The position numbers and the translations under genes were made by a program. From an uncultured Mucilaginibacter sp. (lineage in GTDB: Bacteria; Bacteroidota; Bacteroidia; Sphingobacteriales; Sphingobacteriaceae), in the NCBI GenBank assembly GCA_903915155.1, contig CAIWRU010000076.1, positions 1-35,697 on the forward strand: a DNA stretch of 35,697 bases, read 5' to 3'. Of the stretch, positions 34,878-35,697 are shown one piece after another (position 1 is the stretch's first letter; each line of letters opens with the position of its first letter). The notes below the pieces were generated by a model. It ran no database searches. It had not been told where the DNA came from and saw only the letters and a list, made by a program, of their open reading frames with translations.

Positions 34878-35510
34878 GTGCCCCAAAATATAAGTTTATC
34901 AATAAAAGAAAGCTGGAAAGAAGCCAGTAGTGCCGGAACCAATAGGTTTAAACTTGTTGTAGGTTCGGTACTTATCTTTACTATTATTGGTTTGCTTCCG
35001 TACTTTTTTAAACATATCGAAAAAAGGAACGGTGTAGTTTTGAACGATTGGGTGCTGGCACAAATCCCCCCGCACAATGTATCGGTAGCCATATTTATAT
35101 TTATTTGGGTGATGGGCTTGCTCATACTCTACAGGGCCATCTACAAACCGCAGATTTACATACTATATGTTTGGGCGCTGATAGTTGTTACCCTGGTACG
35201 CCTAATCACCATCAGCTTTGTGGTGCTTAACCCGCCAATAGGCCTCATACCCTTAGCCGACCCGCTTACCGGTGTTTTTTACGGCGAGGCCATCATCACA
35301 AAGGACCTGTTCTTCTCTGGCCATATAGCCACACTCACCCTCATATACCTTTGCCTCGAAAAAAGGAACGACAAAATACTGGGCCTCATATCCATAATTA
35401 TTGTCGCCGGTTTATTGATGGTACAACATATCCATTACTCCGTTGATATTTTAGCATCGCCATTTATAACTTATGGCTGTTTCAGGCTGGTGAAGTCGCT
35501 GCTGTTTTAA
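34878..35510 (+). CDS. PAP2_C / sphingomyelin-synthase-like membrane phosphatase or transferase
   Basis: A 210-aa polytopic inner-membrane protein, GTG start. Five or six hydrophobic segments. It carries the sphingomyelin synthase signature set: RLITISFVVLNPP (about 108-120, like the SMS D2 motif), KDLFFSGHIATL (Asp143, Ser147, Gly148, His149) and HIHYSVDILAS (His186, Asp190), the catalytic His-Asp set of the lipid phosphate transferase superfamily. Bacteroidota make sphingolipids, so it may attach or remove a phospho-headgroup on ceramide. Substrate not provable from sequence. Divergent from merC-zur. Confidence 0.85.
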   Translation: MPQNISLSIKESWKEASSAGTNRFKLVVGSVLIFTIIGLLPYFFKHIEKRNGVVLNDWVLAQIPPHNVSVAIFIFIWVMGLLILYRAIYKPQIYILYVWALIVVTLVRLITISFVVLNPPIGLIPLADPLTGVFYGEAIITKDLFFSGHIATLTLIYLCLEKRNDKILGLISIIIVAGLLMVQHIHYSVDILASPFITYGCFRLVKSLLF

Positions 35511-35623
35511 CCCGGTTTATCAGGTTGCACTTTTCGGTGTTATAAATTCGGACAAACAAAGAGTTATAATCACCGTTCCCGTTATAATGCTGACAGCTTA
35601 TCATTTAAAAAGTAGTGTGAGAA

Positions 35624-35631
35624 TATCTTTG
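35624..35631 (+). promoter_or_regulatory. -7 promoter box of the last partial gene
   Basis: TATCTTTG, an exact -7 word 31 bases before the ATG at 35663. No clear -33 TTG found. Confidence 0.45.
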
Positions 35632-35662
35632 AGGCACAGATATAATTTCTTATTAATCAACT

Positions 35663-35697
35663 ATGGGACTTTTAAAAATTAATGGCATTAAGCTTTA
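35663..35697 (+). CDS. Start of a gene cut by the window end, perhaps dihydroneopterin aldolase
   Basis: ATG followed by 11 whole codons in frame to the window end (start MGLLKINGIKL). The pattern matches my memory of Bacteroidota FolB proteins, which begin with a similar strand and then an xYAxHG motif. Only twelve residues are visible, so the identification is tentative. If right, it is a second folate gene in the window beside pabB, not linked in an operon. Confidence 0.4.
   Translation, partial: MGLLKINGIKL

Overview
The window looks like a chromosomal stretch from a Bacteroidota member, most likely Sphingobacteriaceae (Mucilaginibacter/Pedobacter-like). This is inferred from several features: promoters of the TAnnTTTG type, family content typical of the phylum (DUF4294, DUF4783, bacillithiol BshB1, Fur next to SpoT and PurA, FHS-type MFS permease, GMC oxidoreductase with gluconate dehydrogenase subunit 3), starts that rarely show a Shine-Dalgarno sequence, and many small intergenic repeats. 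No rRNA, tRNA, CRISPR array, prophage or insertion sequence was seen. Most of the window is housekeeping DNA with a few accessory insertions.

Layout. 1-792 is the 3' part of an L-lysine 6-transaminase gene with a strong terminator. 1011-1448 is an unrecognised small protein. 1518-3362 (minus) is a tight three-gene unit: DUF4294 protein, thioredoxin-type glutathione peroxidase, and BshB1 of bacillithiol synthesis. 3473-8424 (plus) is spoT, fur, purA, with a nucleotidyltransferase (AbiEii-like) toxin-antitoxin pair wedged seamlessly between fur and purA. 8514-10446 holds pabB and a VapBC-like PIN toxin pair. 10441-13260 (minus) carries a DUF2071 protein, plsY, nadC and a DUF4783 protein. 13359-15426 is gpmI plus a lipoprotein; 15417-16049 (minus) is a TPR protein. 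16418-21293 is lon, a secreted Pro/Thr-rich protein with a barrel-like C-terminus, and an LpxR-like lipid A deacylase. 21348-23459 (minus) contains a 54-aa ORF, a DEAD-box helicase and a CBS protein. 23659-26785 is a probable 3-keto-glycoside oxidation operon (DUF1080, GMC, subunit 3). 26846-31945 has arfB, cmk, dCMP deaminase, an MFS permease, a LysE exporter and a YceH protein. 32024-35510 has a YycJ-type MBL hydrolase, an N-acetylmuramoyl-L-alanine amidase, a MerC/Fur-family (Zur-like) operon and a sphingomyelin-synthase-like PAP2 protein. The window ends in what is probably the first codons of folB.

The most notable material is between and around the genes. (1) A toxin-antitoxin pair has been spliced into the spoT-fur-purA unit without breaking translational coupling. 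(2) A perfect 10+5+10 palindrome overlaps the promoter region of merC-zur, a strong candidate for an autoregulatory metal operator. (3) Many gene ends carry degenerate short tandem repeats, each locus with its own unit, sometimes mirrored into long hairpins and sometimes supplying the stop codon. (4) A 23-bp inverted repeat contains the stop codons of both convergent genes cmk and dCMP deaminase. (5) A run of helically phased A/T tracts lies between two convergent genes. (6) Several promoters sit so close to the start codon that leaderless mRNAs are predicted.

All functional names come from motif recognition by eye; no database search was run.
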